The translations under genes were made by a program, and so were the position numbers. Shown here piece by piece: positions 1 through 12,520 of a stretch of DNA of 64,000 nt. The notes beneath the pieces were generated by a model that had not been told where the DNA came from, did not search any database, and saw only the letters and a program-made list of their open reading frames with translations. The stretch's first letter is position 1, and each line of letters begins with the position of its first letter. The stretch is from assembly GCF_018613895.1 (NCBI RefSeq), contig NZ_JAGGPH010000007.1, positions 124,001 to 188,000 of the forward strand, given 5' to 3'. This stretch comes from Curtobacterium sp. ISL-83. GTDB taxonomy: Bacteria > Actinomycetota > Actinomycetes > Actinomycetales > Microbacteriaceae.

Positions 1-1088
1 CCCGCGAGCAGCGGCCGGAGCCCGGCGTAGACGCCCTCGACGTCCTCGCGGGTGAGGGGCACCCGGATGACCTTGTTGATGTGCTCCAGGATGTAGTCGA
101 TGTCCGCCGCGGTCGCCGCCGGGTGGGCCTTGTCGAGGTACCAGTCCGTGTCCGTCGTGCCGACCAGCCAGTGCCGCCCCCACGGGATCACGAACAGCAC
201 GCTCTTCTCGGTGCGGAGGATCATCCCCATGTTCGACTGGAAGCGGTCGCGGGGGATGACGAGGTGCACGCCCTTCGACGCCCGCACCTTGAACTGCCCA
301 CGGGTCCCGATCATGGCCTGCGTGTCGTCGGTCCAGACGCCCGTCGCGTTCACGACCTGCTTCGCCCGGATCTCGAACCGTTCACCGGTCTGGATGTCGT
401 GCGCCTCGGCCCCGACCACGCGCTCCCCCACGCGGATGAAGCCCTCGATGCGGATGCGGCTGGCGGCGTGGGCCCCGTAGGACGCGGCTGTCCGGACCAG
501 GGAGGCCACGTACCGGGCGTCGTCGACCTGCGCGTCGTAGTAGGTCATCCCGCCGACGAAGGCGTCCTTCTTGAGCGACGGCATCGAGCGGAGCACCTGC
601 GTCCGGGACAGGTGCCGGTGGTGCGGCACCCCGGGCGGGCGTCCACCGGACCAGCTGAAGGCGTCGTACATCGCCATGCCGATCCCGATGTAGAAGCGTT
701 CCCACACGTGGTGGTTCAGCGGGTACAGGAAGCGGACCGGCTTCACCAGGTGCGGGGCGATCCGCTGCAGCAGCAGACCACGTTCGATGAGGGCCTCGCG
801 CACGAGGCCGAAGTTGAGCTGCTCGAGGTAGCGGATGCCGCCGTGCACGAGCTTCGACGAACGGCTCGACGTGCCGGAGCCCCAGTCACGGGCCTCGACG
901 ATCCCGACGCTCAGGCCGCGGGTGGCCGCATCGAGCGCACTGCCGGCTCCGACGATGCCACCGCCGACGACCAGGACGTCGAGCTCCTTGGACTTGAGCG
1001 CCTCGATCGCCGAGGCGCGCTCGTCCGGTCCGAGCTTCGTGTTCGGGTCGAACCCGACCCCCGAGGTGGTGCTGGGCTTGCCGGCCAT
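1..1088 (-). CDS. glpD: Glycerol-3-phosphate dehydrogenase, 3' end outside window
   Basis: FAD-dependent oxidation of sn-glycerol-3-phosphate to dihydroxyacetone phosphate, normally at the membrane face with electrons passed to menaquinone. The reading frame opens at ATG 1088 and runs off the left edge, so about 362 residues are visible. Near residue 30 is the Rossmann dinucleotide motif VVGGGIVGAG, followed by the family block SSRSSKLVHGGIRYLEQ and, later, VNATGVWTDD and LVGTTDTDW. The C-terminal region is not in the window. It lies 62 bp downstream of guaB3 on the same strand. The family call is firm; GlpD versus a GlpA-like paralogue rests on the single-chain layout. Confidence 0.93.
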   Translation of the reverse strand, partial: MAGKPSTTSGVGFDPNTKLGPDERASAIEALKSKELDVLVVGGGIVGAGSALDAATRGLSVGIVEARDWGSGTSSRSSKLVHGGIRYLEQLNFGLVREALIERGLLLQRIAPHLVKPVRFLYPLNHHVWERFYIGIGMAMYDAFSWSGGRPPGVPHHRHLSRTQVLRSMPSLKKDAFVGGMTYYDAQVDDARYVASLVRTAASYGAHAASRIRIEGFIRVGERVVGAEAHDIQTGERFEIRAKQVVNATGVWTDDTQAMIGTRGQFKVRASKGVHLVIPRDRFQSNMGMILRTEKSVLFVIPWGRHWLVGTTDTDWYLDKAHPAATAADIDYILEHINKVIRVPLTREDVEGVYAGLRPLLA

Positions 1089-1150
1089 CGTCGCCTCCGT
1101 GCGCCTGCGGGCGCCCGGGGACCACCCGTGCCGTTGCCCGGGTGCCAGCG

Positions 1151-2272
1151 TCAGTGCTGGTGGTACGGCGCCACGACCACTTCTACTCGCTGGAACTCCT
1201 TGACGTCGGAGTAGCCGGTGGTCGCCATCGAGCGGCGCAGGGCACCGACGATGTTCGCCCGGCCGTCGTGGGTCGGCGTCGGGCCGTTCAGGATGTTCTC
1301 GAGCGGTGCGATCGTGCCGACCTCGACCCGGCGGCCGCGCGGCAGCTCCAGGTGGTGGGCCTCGGCACCCCAGTGGAACCCGCCGCCCGGTGCTTCGGCA
1401 GCGCGCGCCAGGGCGGTCCCGAGCATGACGGCGTCGGCACCCATGGCGATGGCCTTCACCACGTCGCCCGCGGTGTCCAGCCCGCCGTCGGCGATGACGT
1501 GCACGTAGCGGCCGCCGGATTCGTCCATGTAGTCCCGACGGGCCCCGGCGACGTCGGCCACCGCCGTCGCCATCGGCGCGTGGATTCCGAGTGCGGCCCG
1601 TGTGGTGGACGCCGCGCCGCCGCCGAAGCCGACGAGCACGCCAGCGGCGCCCGTGCGCATCAGGTGCAGGGCCGCCGTGTAGGTCGAGGCGCCGCCGACG
1701 ATGACCGGGACGTCGAGCTCGTAGATGAACTTCTTGAGGTTGAGGGGTTCCTGGTTCTGGGAGACGTGCTCCGCCGAGACCGTCGTGCCGCGGATGACGA
1801 AGAGGTCGACGCCGGCGTCGACGACGGTCTGCGAGAACTCCTGCGTGCGCTGGGGGCTGAGCGAGCCGGCGACCGGGACCCCGGCCGCGCGGATCTCGGC
1901 GAGACGCGCGGTGATCAGCTCGGCCTTGATCGGCTCCGAGTAGATCTCCTGCATGCGCTTCGTGACGTTGCCGTCGGTGAGGGTCTTGATCTCGTCGTAG
2001 TAGGGCGCCGGGTCCTCGTACCGGGTCCACAGCCCCTCGAGGTCGAGGACGCCGAGCATGCCGAGGCCGCCCATCTGGATCACCGTGGCCGGCGAGGAGA
2101 CGGAGTCCATCGGCGCCGAGAGGATCGGCGACTCGAACGTGAAGGCGTCGATCGTCCACTGCACGCTCACGTCACGCGGGTCGCGCGTCCGTCGCGAGGG
2201 AACCACCGCGATGTCGTCGAACGCGTACGCCCGACGTCCGCGCTTGCCTGCACCGATCTCGACTTCGCTCAC
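1151..2272 (-). CDS. guaB3: GuaB3-family IMP dehydrogenase-related protein
   Basis: TIM-barrel protein of the IMPDH/GMP reductase superfamily, 373 residues, without the CBS pair that true IMPDH carries. Where GuaB has the catalytic-cysteine loop GSICTTR, this protein reads GGAASTTR, so the nucleophilic cysteine is missing. That is the usual picture for the actinobacterial GuaB3 group, whose reaction is unsettled. The start is GTG 2272, giving MSEVEIGAGKRGRR, a typical N-terminus for the group. True guaB is on the other strand at 9727. The neighbours are ddl upstream and glpD downstream, all on the minus strand. Confidence 0.9.
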   Translation of the reverse strand: MSEVEIGAGKRGRRAYAFDDIAVVPSRRTRDPRDVSVQWTIDAFTFESPILSAPMDSVSSPATVIQMGGLGMLGVLDLEGLWTRYEDPAPYYDEIKTLTDGNVTKRMQEIYSEPIKAELITARLAEIRAAGVPVAGSLSPQRTQEFSQTVVDAGVDLFVIRGTTVSAEHVSQNQEPLNLKKFIYELDVPVIVGGASTYTAALHLMRTGAAGVLVGFGGGAASTTRAALGIHAPMATAVADVAGARRDYMDESGGRYVHVIADGGLDTAGDVVKAIAMGADAVMLGTALARAAEAPGGGFHWGAEAHHLELPRGRRVEVGTIAPLENILNGPTPTHDGRANIVGALRRSMATTGYSDVKEFQRVEVVVAPYHQH

Positions 2273-2281
2273 CCGGCAAGC

Positions 2282-4632
<2,351 letters not shown>

Positions 4633-4713
4633 CTGACAAGCGTCACCGTCACGGGGCGGCGGGGGAACGGGACCGGGAGTGATCTCCCCTCATCCCGCAG
4701 GATGAAGCCCGGG

Positions 4714-4911
4714 TCATCCCCGCGGTGGACGGGGTGTGCGAGGGCGCCGCTTCCGGAGGACCCGGAGGCTCAGACCGAGCAGGACCGCGAGCGCCACCAA
4801 CACGACGAGGAGCGCTGCCGCGACCTTCACGAGCAGGGCCGCCCCGACGAAGAGCACGGCGAAGAGCACCCAGACGAGGGCGTCGAGCACGAGGGGGCCG
4901 GGAGTCCGCAC
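4714..4911 (-). CDS. Small hydrophobic membrane protein, unknown function
   Basis: I do not recognise a family. The start chosen is GTG 4911, giving a 65-residue protein. Two hydrophobic stretches (about residues 6-24 and 26-46) are followed by a basic tail, KRRPRTPRPP, suggesting two membrane segments. A longer frame reaches 5079, but the extra part is translated CGTCTC repeat and is unlikely to be coding. It lies 81 bp downstream of alr on the same strand. Composition and strand fit a real gene, but nothing in the sequence indicates its role. Confidence 0.5.
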   Translation of the reverse strand: MRTPGPLVLDALVWVLFAVLFVGAALLVKVAAALLVVLVALAVLLGLSLRVLRKRRPRTPRPPRG

Positions 4912-4945
4912 GTCGGGAACGTTACCGAGTCGGCGGGGGTGGGTC

Positions 4946-4960
4946 GTGCCTCCCGTCCGG
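4946..4960 (-). repeat. Single arm of the GGACGGGAGGC inverted-repeat family
   Basis: GTGCCTCCCGTCCGG, one arm of the dispersed family seen complete at 41385-41430. It lies between the small membrane gene and the CGTCTC array. Confidence 0.7.
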
Positions 4961-4970
4961 CCGTGTGCGT

Positions 4971-5232
4971 CGCGAGACGGACGCGTCTCGAGACCGACGC
5001 GTCGCGAGACGGACGCGTCGACCCGAGACACCGCGTCCCTCCCGAGACGCCGCCGGATACCGCGGCGTCTCACGCGCAAAGCGGCGTCTCAGGGAGACGG
5101 CGGCGTCTCACGGAGACGGGGGCGTCTCACGGAGACGGGGGCGTCCCACGGAGACGGACGCGTCCCACGGAGACAGGGGCGTCTCACGGAGACAGGGGCG
5201 TCTCACGGAGACGGCGGCATGTCTCGGAGACG
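4971..5232. repeat. CGTCTC/GAGACG array with seven 19-bp tandem units
   Basis: This fills most of the 411-bp gap between 4912 and 5322. Units of 19 bp start at 5084, 5103, 5122, 5141, 5160, 5179 and 5198. Each is built as GCGTCTCACGGAGACGGGG, so each unit is itself an inverted repeat (CGTCTC-acg-GAGACG). Between 4971 and 5083 the same hexamers occur at irregular spacing. No gene is seen in the gap. The array lies 3' of the liv operon, just beyond the livF stop. Confidence 0.9.
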
Positions 5233-5322
5233 GGAGCGGGGCCGTGCGGCGCGAAGCGTCCACGCACGACCCCACCCGGCGCGGATCCCACCCCCACAGC
5301 GGGACCCGCAGTCGACGGCCGC

Positions 5323-6114
5323 TCAGCGAGCGGCGTCGACGTCCTTGGCGAGCGTTCCCAGGTACAGCTCGATGACCTTCGGATCGTCGGCGAGCTCCTT
5401 CCCGGTGCCCGAGTACGCGTTCCGGCCCTGGTCGAGCACGTACCCACGATCGCAGATCTGGAGACAGCGTCGCGCGTTCTGCTCCACCATGACGATCGAC
5501 ACACCGGCCTTGTTGATCCGACGGGTCCGGATGAAGGTCTCGTCCTGGCGGACCGGAGACAGCCCCGCGCTCGGTTCGTCGAGCAGGAGCACCTTCGGGT
5601 CCATCATCAGCGCCCGCGCCATCGCCACGGACTGCCGCTCCCCGCCGGACAGGGACCCGGCACGTTGGTTCCGACGGTCGGCCAGGACGGGGAACAGGTC
5701 GTAGATCACCTCGAGCCGCTCCGCGAACTTGCGGGGCCGCAGGTACAGCCCCATCTGCAGGTTCTCCTCGATCGACAGGGAGGGGAAGACGTTGTTCGTC
5801 TGCGGCACGAAGCCGACACCGGCCTGCACGAGCTTGTTCGCCTTGAGGTTCGTGATGTCCTCGCCCTGCAGGGTGACCGAGCCCTCGCGGACCGACACCA
5901 GCCCGAACAGGGCCTTGAGGAGCGTCGACTTGCCCGCCCCGTTCGGTCCGATGATCCCGATGAGCTCCCCCGGGTAGCACTCCAGGTCGCAGCCGTTCAG
6001 GATGTTGACCCCGGGCAGGTACCCGGCGACCAGGTCCTTCGCCCGCAGGACGGGCTCCGCACCCTCCGGCCTGGAGGCGCTGCTCGCCACCGTCGCGCTG
6101 CTCGCGTCCGTCAT
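5323..6114 (-). CDS. livF: Branched-chain amino acid ABC transporter ATP-binding protein LivF
   Basis: One of the two ATPases of a LIV-type importer, acting at the inner face of the membrane. The 263 residues contain Walker A GPNGAGKST, signature LSGGERQ and Walker B VLLLDEPSAGLSP, then the H-loop-equivalent region VMVEQNAR. The Gln instead of the switch His is normal for LivF. The start overlaps the livG stop by 4 bp (ATGA), so translation is coupled. It is the last gene of livHMGF. Residues 1-20 are a non-conserved Ser/Ala-rich leader. Confidence 0.95.
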   Translation of the reverse strand: MTDASSATVASSASRPEGAEPVLRAKDLVAGYLPGVNILNGCDLECYPGELIGIIGPNGAGKSTLLKALFGLVSVREGSVTLQGEDITNLKANKLVQAGVGFVPQTNNVFPSLSIEENLQMGLYLRPRKFAERLEVIYDLFPVLADRRNQRAGSLSGGERQSVAMARALMMDPKVLLLDEPSAGLSPVRQDETFIRTRRINKAGVSIVMVEQNARRCLQICDRGYVLDQGRNAYSGTGKELADDPKVIELYLGTLAKDVDAAR

Positions 6115-7013
6115 CGGGTCGTCTCCTCTGCTGCGTCGGCCGCGTCTTCCTCGGCCACTTCCTCGGCCAGTTCCTCGTACGTCTCCTCGGTGAGGAGTGC
6201 GTCGTCGCCGAGGTCGGTGTCGTGGTGCGCACCGAGGTACGCGTCGATGACGGCCTGGTCGTCCATCACCGTGTCGGCCGGACCCTCGGCCACGACCTTG
6301 CCCTCGGCCATCACGACGACCCAGTCCGAGATGTGCCGGACCATGTGCATGTCGTGCTCGACGAACAGGACGGTCATGCCGTCGTCGCGCAGGGACTGGA
6401 TGTGGCCGAGGAGCGACTGGGTGAGCGCGGGGTTCACGCCCGCCATCGGCTCGTCGAGCATGATCATCGTCGGGTCGGACATCAGCGCGCGGGCCATCTC
6501 GAGCAGCTTTCGCTGGCCCCCGGAGAGCGAACCGGCGTAGTCGTCCTGCTTGTCGAGGAGCTTGAAGCGCGCCAGGAGGTCCTCGGCCTTCGCCGTGATC
6601 TCCCGCTCACGCTTCGACCACACGGGCTTGACGAGCGCGGCGAAGAAGTTCTCGCCGGGCTGGTCCCGGGCGCCGAGGAGCATGTTCTGCATCACCGTGA
6701 GGCGGGACAACGCCTTGGTGAGCTGGAAGGTGCGGACCATGCCCTCCTTCGCGATGCGGGTCGCGCCGGTCTTCTGCAGGGTCCGGCCGTCGAAGGTCGT
6801 CCGCGCGCCGGGGCTCGGCTTGTCGAAGCCGGTGAGCAGGTTGAAGAACGTCGTCTTGCCGGCGCCGTTCGGGCCGATGAGCGCCGTGATCGATCCGCGC
6901 TGCACCTCGAGGTGGTGGACGTCCACCGCGGTCATGCCGCCGAAGTGCCGCTGGACCCCGTCGACGGTCAGGATCGGATCCGCCTTCGGGTGGGCGTACT
7001 GGGTGTCAGACAC
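6111..7013 (-). CDS. livG: Branched-chain amino acid ABC transporter ATP-binding protein LivG
   Basis: The second ATPase of the importer, 300 aa. Walker A GPNGAGKTT, signature LSGGQRKLLEMA, Walker B IMLDEPMAGVNP and switch EHDM are all intact, with the long LivG-specific insert after Walker A (LTGFDKPSPGARTTFDG). The GTG start at 7013 overlaps the livM stop by 8 bp. The last 45 residues form an acidic tail rich in Glu/Ala/Asp that most LivG proteins lack. It could be a low-complexity regulatory or solubility extension; nothing in the sequence shows its role. Confidence 0.95.
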   Translation of the reverse strand: MSDTQYAHPKADPILTVDGVQRHFGGMTAVDVHHLEVQRGSITALIGPNGAGKTTFFNLLTGFDKPSPGARTTFDGRTLQKTGATRIAKEGMVRTFQLTKALSRLTVMQNMLLGARDQPGENFFAALVKPVWSKREREITAKAEDLLARFKLLDKQDDYAGSLSGGQRKLLEMARALMSDPTMIMLDEPMAGVNPALTQSLLGHIQSLRDDGMTVLFVEHDMHMVRHISDWVVVMAEGKVVAEGPADTVMDDQAVIDAYLGAHHDTDLGDDALLTEETYEELAEEVAEEDAADAAEETTR

Positions 7014-7992
7014 TGAACGTCAGCTCCTTCTTGTTGCCGAGCAGCCCCTGCGGGCGGAACACGATGAGGAGCATCAGCGCGACGCCCACGAGCACGTACG
7101 AGAACTGTTCGGCCTGCTGCGCGTTCATGATCGAGTTCGGGATGAAGTCACCGGCGAGGGTCCGGATCCCGAGCCGGAGCACGAAGAACAGCACCGAACC
7201 GAGCACCGGTCCGAACACGGTCGCGGCGCCGCCGAGGATCAGGGCCGTCCAGATGAAGAACGTCATCGACCGGCCCATCGCGTCGGGCTGCACCGAGCTC
7301 GGCAGGACGTAGATGATCCCGCCGAGCGCACCGAGCGCGCCACCGAACACGAGCGCCTGCATCTTGTACGAGTAGACGTTCTTGCCGAGGGACCGGACGG
7401 CGTCCTCGTCCTCGCGGATTGCCTTCACGACACGGCCCCACGGGCTGCGCATGAGCAGGAACAGCGCGAGCGTGAAGAGCGCCACGAGCGCCCACGCCGC
7501 GATCCGGATCCACCACCCGTTCACGCCGTTGTTCGCGTACGTGAACCACAGGACGGTCGTGGTGCCGTCGGGCAGCGGGCTGAGGGCGTTGAACGGGTCG
7601 CGGTAGCTCGCCCCGGTGATGCCGTTCGAGCCACCGGTCGTCGAGGTGAGCAGCGACGACCGGCCGACCATCCGGATGATCTCGGCTCCGGAGATCGTGA
7701 CGATCGCCAGGTAGTCACCCCGCAGCCGGAGGGTCGGGACGCCGAGGATGACGGCGAACACGATCGACACCGCCAGGGCGACGAGGACCGCGACGACGAA
7801 GGGCAGACCGTTCGTGATCGAGATGGCGAACCCGTACGCGCCCAGCAGCAGGAACGCGGCCTGGCCCATGTTGACGAGTCCGGTCAGCCCGAAGTGGACG
7901 TTGAGCCCGATCGCGGCGAGCGCGAACGCCGCCGTGGTCGGGGCGAGGGCCTCCTGCGTGAGACTGCTGAGCAGGTTGAGGATGTAGTCCAT
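7006..7992 (-). CDS. livM: Branched-chain amino acid ABC transporter permease LivM
   Basis: Integral membrane subunit of the LIV importer, 328 aa with about eight to nine hydrophobic helices. Family signatures include GLTGLVNMGQAAFLLLGAY near residue 35, PTLRLRGDYLAIVTISGAEI, and the cytoplasmic EAA-like loop VVKAIREDEDAVRSLGKNVY that contacts the ATPases. It follows livH by 11 bp and overlaps livG by 8 bp. Length and order match ordinary LivM. The insert between helices (about residues 120-160) is slightly longer than usual. Confidence 0.95.
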   Translation of the reverse strand: MDYILNLLSSLTQEALAPTTAAFALAAIGLNVHFGLTGLVNMGQAAFLLLGAYGFAISITNGLPFVVAVLVALAVSIVFAVILGVPTLRLRGDYLAIVTISGAEIIRMVGRSSLLTSTTGGSNGITGASYRDPFNALSPLPDGTTTVLWFTYANNGVNGWWIRIAAWALVALFTLALFLLMRSPWGRVVKAIREDEDAVRSLGKNVYSYKMQALVFGGALGALGGIIYVLPSSVQPDAMGRSMTFFIWTALILGGAATVFGPVLGSVLFFVLRLGIRTLAGDFIPNSIMNAQQAEQFSYVLVGVALMLLIVFRPQGLLGNKKELTFSV

Positions 7993-8003
7993 TGCGCGCT
8001 CCC

Positions 8004-9440
8004 TTAACCGATGCGCTCGGCGCGGCCGAAGATGCCCTGCGGCCGGAACAGCAGGATGAGGATGAGGATCACGAGGGCCGTGGCGTACTTGAAGTCACCC
8101 GGCAGCACCAGGTTCGTGAGCTCGACGACGATGCCGATGATCATCGACCCGACGAGGGCGCCGTAGGCCGTCCCGAGACCGCCGAGGGTGACCGACGCGA
8201 ACATGAGCAGGAGCAGCTGCAGGCCGGTCTGCCAGTTCACGCCGTTCAGCACGAGCCCGAGCATCACGCCCGAGAGCCCGGCGAGTCCCGCGGCGAGCGT
8301 CCACACGAACCGGATCACACGGTCGACGTCGATGCCGGAGGCGCTGGCGAGCGCCGGGTTGTCCGAGACCGCCCGGGTGGCCCGACCGAAGCGGGTCTTC
8401 GCCAGGAACAGGCCGGTGCCGACGAGCACGATGAGCGCGATCGCCATGGCCACGTAGGACTGCACCGTCAGCGTGATGCCCGCGAACGCGATCGTCTCCG
8501 GGTTGCCCTGCTGGATCCGGACCGTCGAGGCCCCGAAGACGTACTGGAACGCGTACTGGGCCGCGATGGACAGACCGATCGTGACGATCATCAGCTGCGT
8601 CAGGCTGATCCGCCGCCGACGCAACGGGCGCCAGATCACGGCGTCCTGCAGGTACCCGGTCAACGCGCAGAGCAGCGTGACGACGATGCCCGTCAGCCAG
8701 ATGTTCCACCCGAGCTGGTTCGCGAACAGGTAGGCGAGGAGTCCGCCGAGGGTGACCTGCTCGCCGTGGGAGAAGCTCGACAGCCCCGTGGTGCCGTAGA
8801 TCAGGGACAGGCCGACCGACGCCAGGGCGATGAGCAGACCGAGTCGGATGCCCGACGCGAACTGCTGCCAGGCCCGCGCTGCGGTGACGCCCGTGGACGC
8901 GTCGGTGGTCGTCGCACCCTTCTGGTCGGAGAGCTGGAAGATCTGCCCGACGTTGGCGTTCAGCGTCGCCTGCACGGTGCGCTTCGCGTCGGCCGCGTTC
9001 GTCAGGTACTGCCCCTTCGGCAGCGAGCTCTGGTCGACGCTCACGGTGTAGGTGCCCGCGGTGTCCACCCGAACGGACCACCGGCCGGTGGGCGAGGTGG
9101 TCGCGGTCTGCTGGAAGCCGGCCGGGCCGGCGACGACGACAGCGACCCCGACGGCGGGCTTCCGCGTCGAATCGGTGATCGTGCCCTGGATGCAGCCGTT
9201 CGTCGGGCTGACCGTGCAGGGTTGCGTGCTCGCCGGAGCCGACCCCGTGCCGGTGCTCGCGCTGCTGCTGGCACTCGGTGTCGCGGTGGCGCCGATGGCC
9301 GGCACGGTGGCAGCCCAGTCGATCAGGAAGGTCGCCAGGAACGCAGCGACGAGCACGGCCATCAGGACCGGTCGCCAGCGCCCCGGGCGGAGGCGGAACA
9401 GACGGGTCGACGTCTGCCCCGGAGGAGTGTTGGATCCCAC
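8004..9440 (-). CDS. livH: LivH permease with N-terminal anchored Ig-like/carboxypeptidase-regulatory-like domain
   Basis: LIV importer permease, but 478 residues instead of about 290-300. The start chosen is GTG 9440 with GAGAGG upstream. Residues 22-45 are a hydrophobic signal anchor, followed by a Ser/Thr/Ala linker. Residues about 75-170 (CIQGTITD, then VGVAVVVAGPAG, TSPTGRWSVRVDTAGTYTVS) match the beta-sandwich pattern of carboxypeptidase regulatory-like/Ig-like domains, with Cys75 and Cys83 able to pair outside the cell. The LivH permease proper starts near 190 and contains SLIYGTTGLSSFSHGEQVTLGG. It is the first gene of livHMGF. The extracellular domain may meet the binding protein LivK; that is inference. 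Confidence 0.9.
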   Translation of the reverse strand: MGSNTPPGQTSTRLFRLRPGRWRPVLMAVLVAAFLATFLIDWAATVPAIGATATPSASSSASTGTGSAPASTQPCTVSPTNGCIQGTITDSTRKPAVGVAVVVAGPAGFQQTATTSPTGRWSVRVDTAGTYTVSVDQSSLPKGQYLTNAADAKRTVQATLNANVGQIFQLSDQKGATTTDASTGVTAARAWQQFASGIRLGLLIALASVGLSLIYGTTGLSSFSHGEQVTLGGLLAYLFANQLGWNIWLTGIVVTLLCALTGYLQDAVIWRPLRRRRISLTQLMIVTIGLSIAAQYAFQYVFGASTVRIQQGNPETIAFAGITLTVQSYVAMAIALIVLVGTGLFLAKTRFGRATRAVSDNPALASASGIDVDRVIRFVWTLAAGLAGLSGVMLGLVLNGVNWQTGLQLLLLMFASVTLGGLGTAYGALVGSMIIGIVVELTNLVLPGDFKYATALVILILILLFRPQGIFGRAERIG

Positions 9441-9489
9441 GGTGGAGCCTCTCGTTCGGATGTCGAGTGACGCTAGGGGGGTTGTGTGA

Positions 9490-11229
<1,740 letters not shown>

Positions 11230-11309
11230 AGAGGCTGGCCGGGCTCGCGGGGTTCGGGCCTGCGGGGGCTCGGGTCCGCGGGGGCTCGCCAGACGCCCCC
11301 CGCACGGCT

Positions 11310-11479
11310 GAGACGCCGCCCAATCATCGAGACCCCCCTGATCCGTCGAGACGCCGCCCTTTCCGGCGGCGTCTCGAGCGTTCGGGGGCGTTTCGCGCAT
11401 CAGTGGGCGTCTCGCGCCGACCCGAGAGCCGTCTCGCGTCACGGAGACGCGGGCGTCTCGCGCCGACGGCCGCGTCTCG
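11310..11479. repeat. Irregular CGTCTC/GAGACG array downstream of guaB
   Basis: The 352-bp gap between guaB and the AbiEi-like gene is filled mainly by GAGACG and CGTCTC hexamers at 10-40 bp spacing, often facing each other (for example GAGACGCCGCC...GGCGGCGTCTC around 11357-11377). No open frame of quality is seen. Positions 11240-11300 contain short GGGGCTCG repeats and nothing else identifiable. Confidence 0.85.
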
Positions 11480-11581
11480 CCAGGACGGGGGCGTTCCCTC
11501 ACAGGCGCTGAGGGCCGGGAGGCTCTCCACACCTCCGCCACGACGCCTCCCTCCGAACCTGGGTCGCGCAATCGTCGATCC

Positions 11582-12463
11582 ATGGAGCGCACCCCACAGA
11601 CCGTCATCACCGCACCGCCACTCGAGCTGGACGATCCCGTCCGGTTGTTCCACGGAGTCGGGGTCGAACGCCGGGACTGGGACGGACTCGACCCAATCGG
11701 GCGACGGCGCCTCGTCGTGCGAGCGAGGGCAGCACGACTGCAGCGAGACGCGGTCGTCTCGCACCGGTCCGCTGCGGCACTCTGGGGTCTGCCCGAGCAC
11801 GACCGTGTCGACTGGCGGCTCCACGTGATCGACACCGCCGCGACGAAGACCCACAGCGGCTCCGGCGTGGTCCGGCACGTCGGCGCGCTCTCCGGGCACG
11901 AGACGGTGGTGCTCGACGGCATCCGGACGACCACGCTCGAGCGGACCCTCCTCGACCTCCTCCACACGATGCCGTTGGAGCACTCGGTCATCGTGCTCGA
12001 CCACGCGCTCCGGAAGGGTGGTGTCACGCGGGAGGCGCTCGTGCAGGCCTCCGCGGTTCGTCGCGGTGGCCGGGGTTCCCGGCGTGCGACGCGGGCGCTC
12101 GAGTTCGCGGACCCGGCGGCCGAGTCTCCGGGTGAATCGCTCAGCAGGCTCACCGCGGATCGGCTCGGGGCTCCGGCTCCCGTCCTCCAGCAGGAGTTCG
12201 TCACGGAGGTCGGCCGGTTCCGCGTCGACTTCTGGTGGCCCGATGCCGGGGTCATCGGTGAGTTCGACGGTCGGGTGAAGTACGACGACCCGGAGGCACT
12301 GTGGGCCGAGAAACGGCGGGAGGACGCGCTTCGACGTGCACCCGGCGTCCGGAGCGTTGCCCGGTGGGGCATGTCGGAGGCGGAGGATCCCGTGCGCCTC
12401 GGGCGGATCCTGATCAGGGCGGGGGTTCCGCTCGCGCGGGGGTGGACACATCTCGCTTCGTGA
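11582..12463 (+). CDS. AbiEi-antitoxin-like protein with C-terminal nuclease-fold-like domain
   Basis: This protein of 293 aa belongs to a type common in Microbacteriaceae. Residues 40-150 (SHRSAAALWGLP, then TTLERTLLDLLHTMP) resemble the winged-helix and core region of AbiEi-type antitoxin-like proteins. Residues about 190-275 show a PD-(D/E)XK-like pattern, VDFWWPDAGVIGEFDG then KRREDALR, as in DUF559/Vsr-like domains. No AbiEii-type nucleotidyltransferase toxin is next to it, so it is an orphan, and neither toxin neutralisation nor DNA cleavage is shown. CGTCTC arrays lie on both sides. Confidence 0.6.
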   Translation: MERTPQTVITAPPLELDDPVRLFHGVGVERRDWDGLDPIGRRRLVVRARAARLQRDAVVSHRSAAALWGLPEHDRVDWRLHVIDTAATKTHSGSGVVRHVGALSGHETVVLDGIRTTTLERTLLDLLHTMPLEHSVIVLDHALRKGGVTREALVQASAVRRGGRGSRRATRALEFADPAAESPGESLSRLTADRLGAPAPVLQQEFVTEVGRFRVDFWWPDAGVIGEFDGRVKYDDPEALWAEKRREDALRRAPGVRSVARWGMSEAEDPVRLGRILIRAGVPLARGWTHLAS

Positions 12464-12520
12464 CCGCACGCGGCGCTCGCCCAGGGTTCATCGGGGCGTC
12501 AGCCGTCGCGGAACGCCCCC

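Noticed and set aside
5084..5216. Regular 19-bp array taken as a possible CRISPR
   Set aside because: Units are directly abutting with no unique spacers, each unit is too short, and no cas genes are near.
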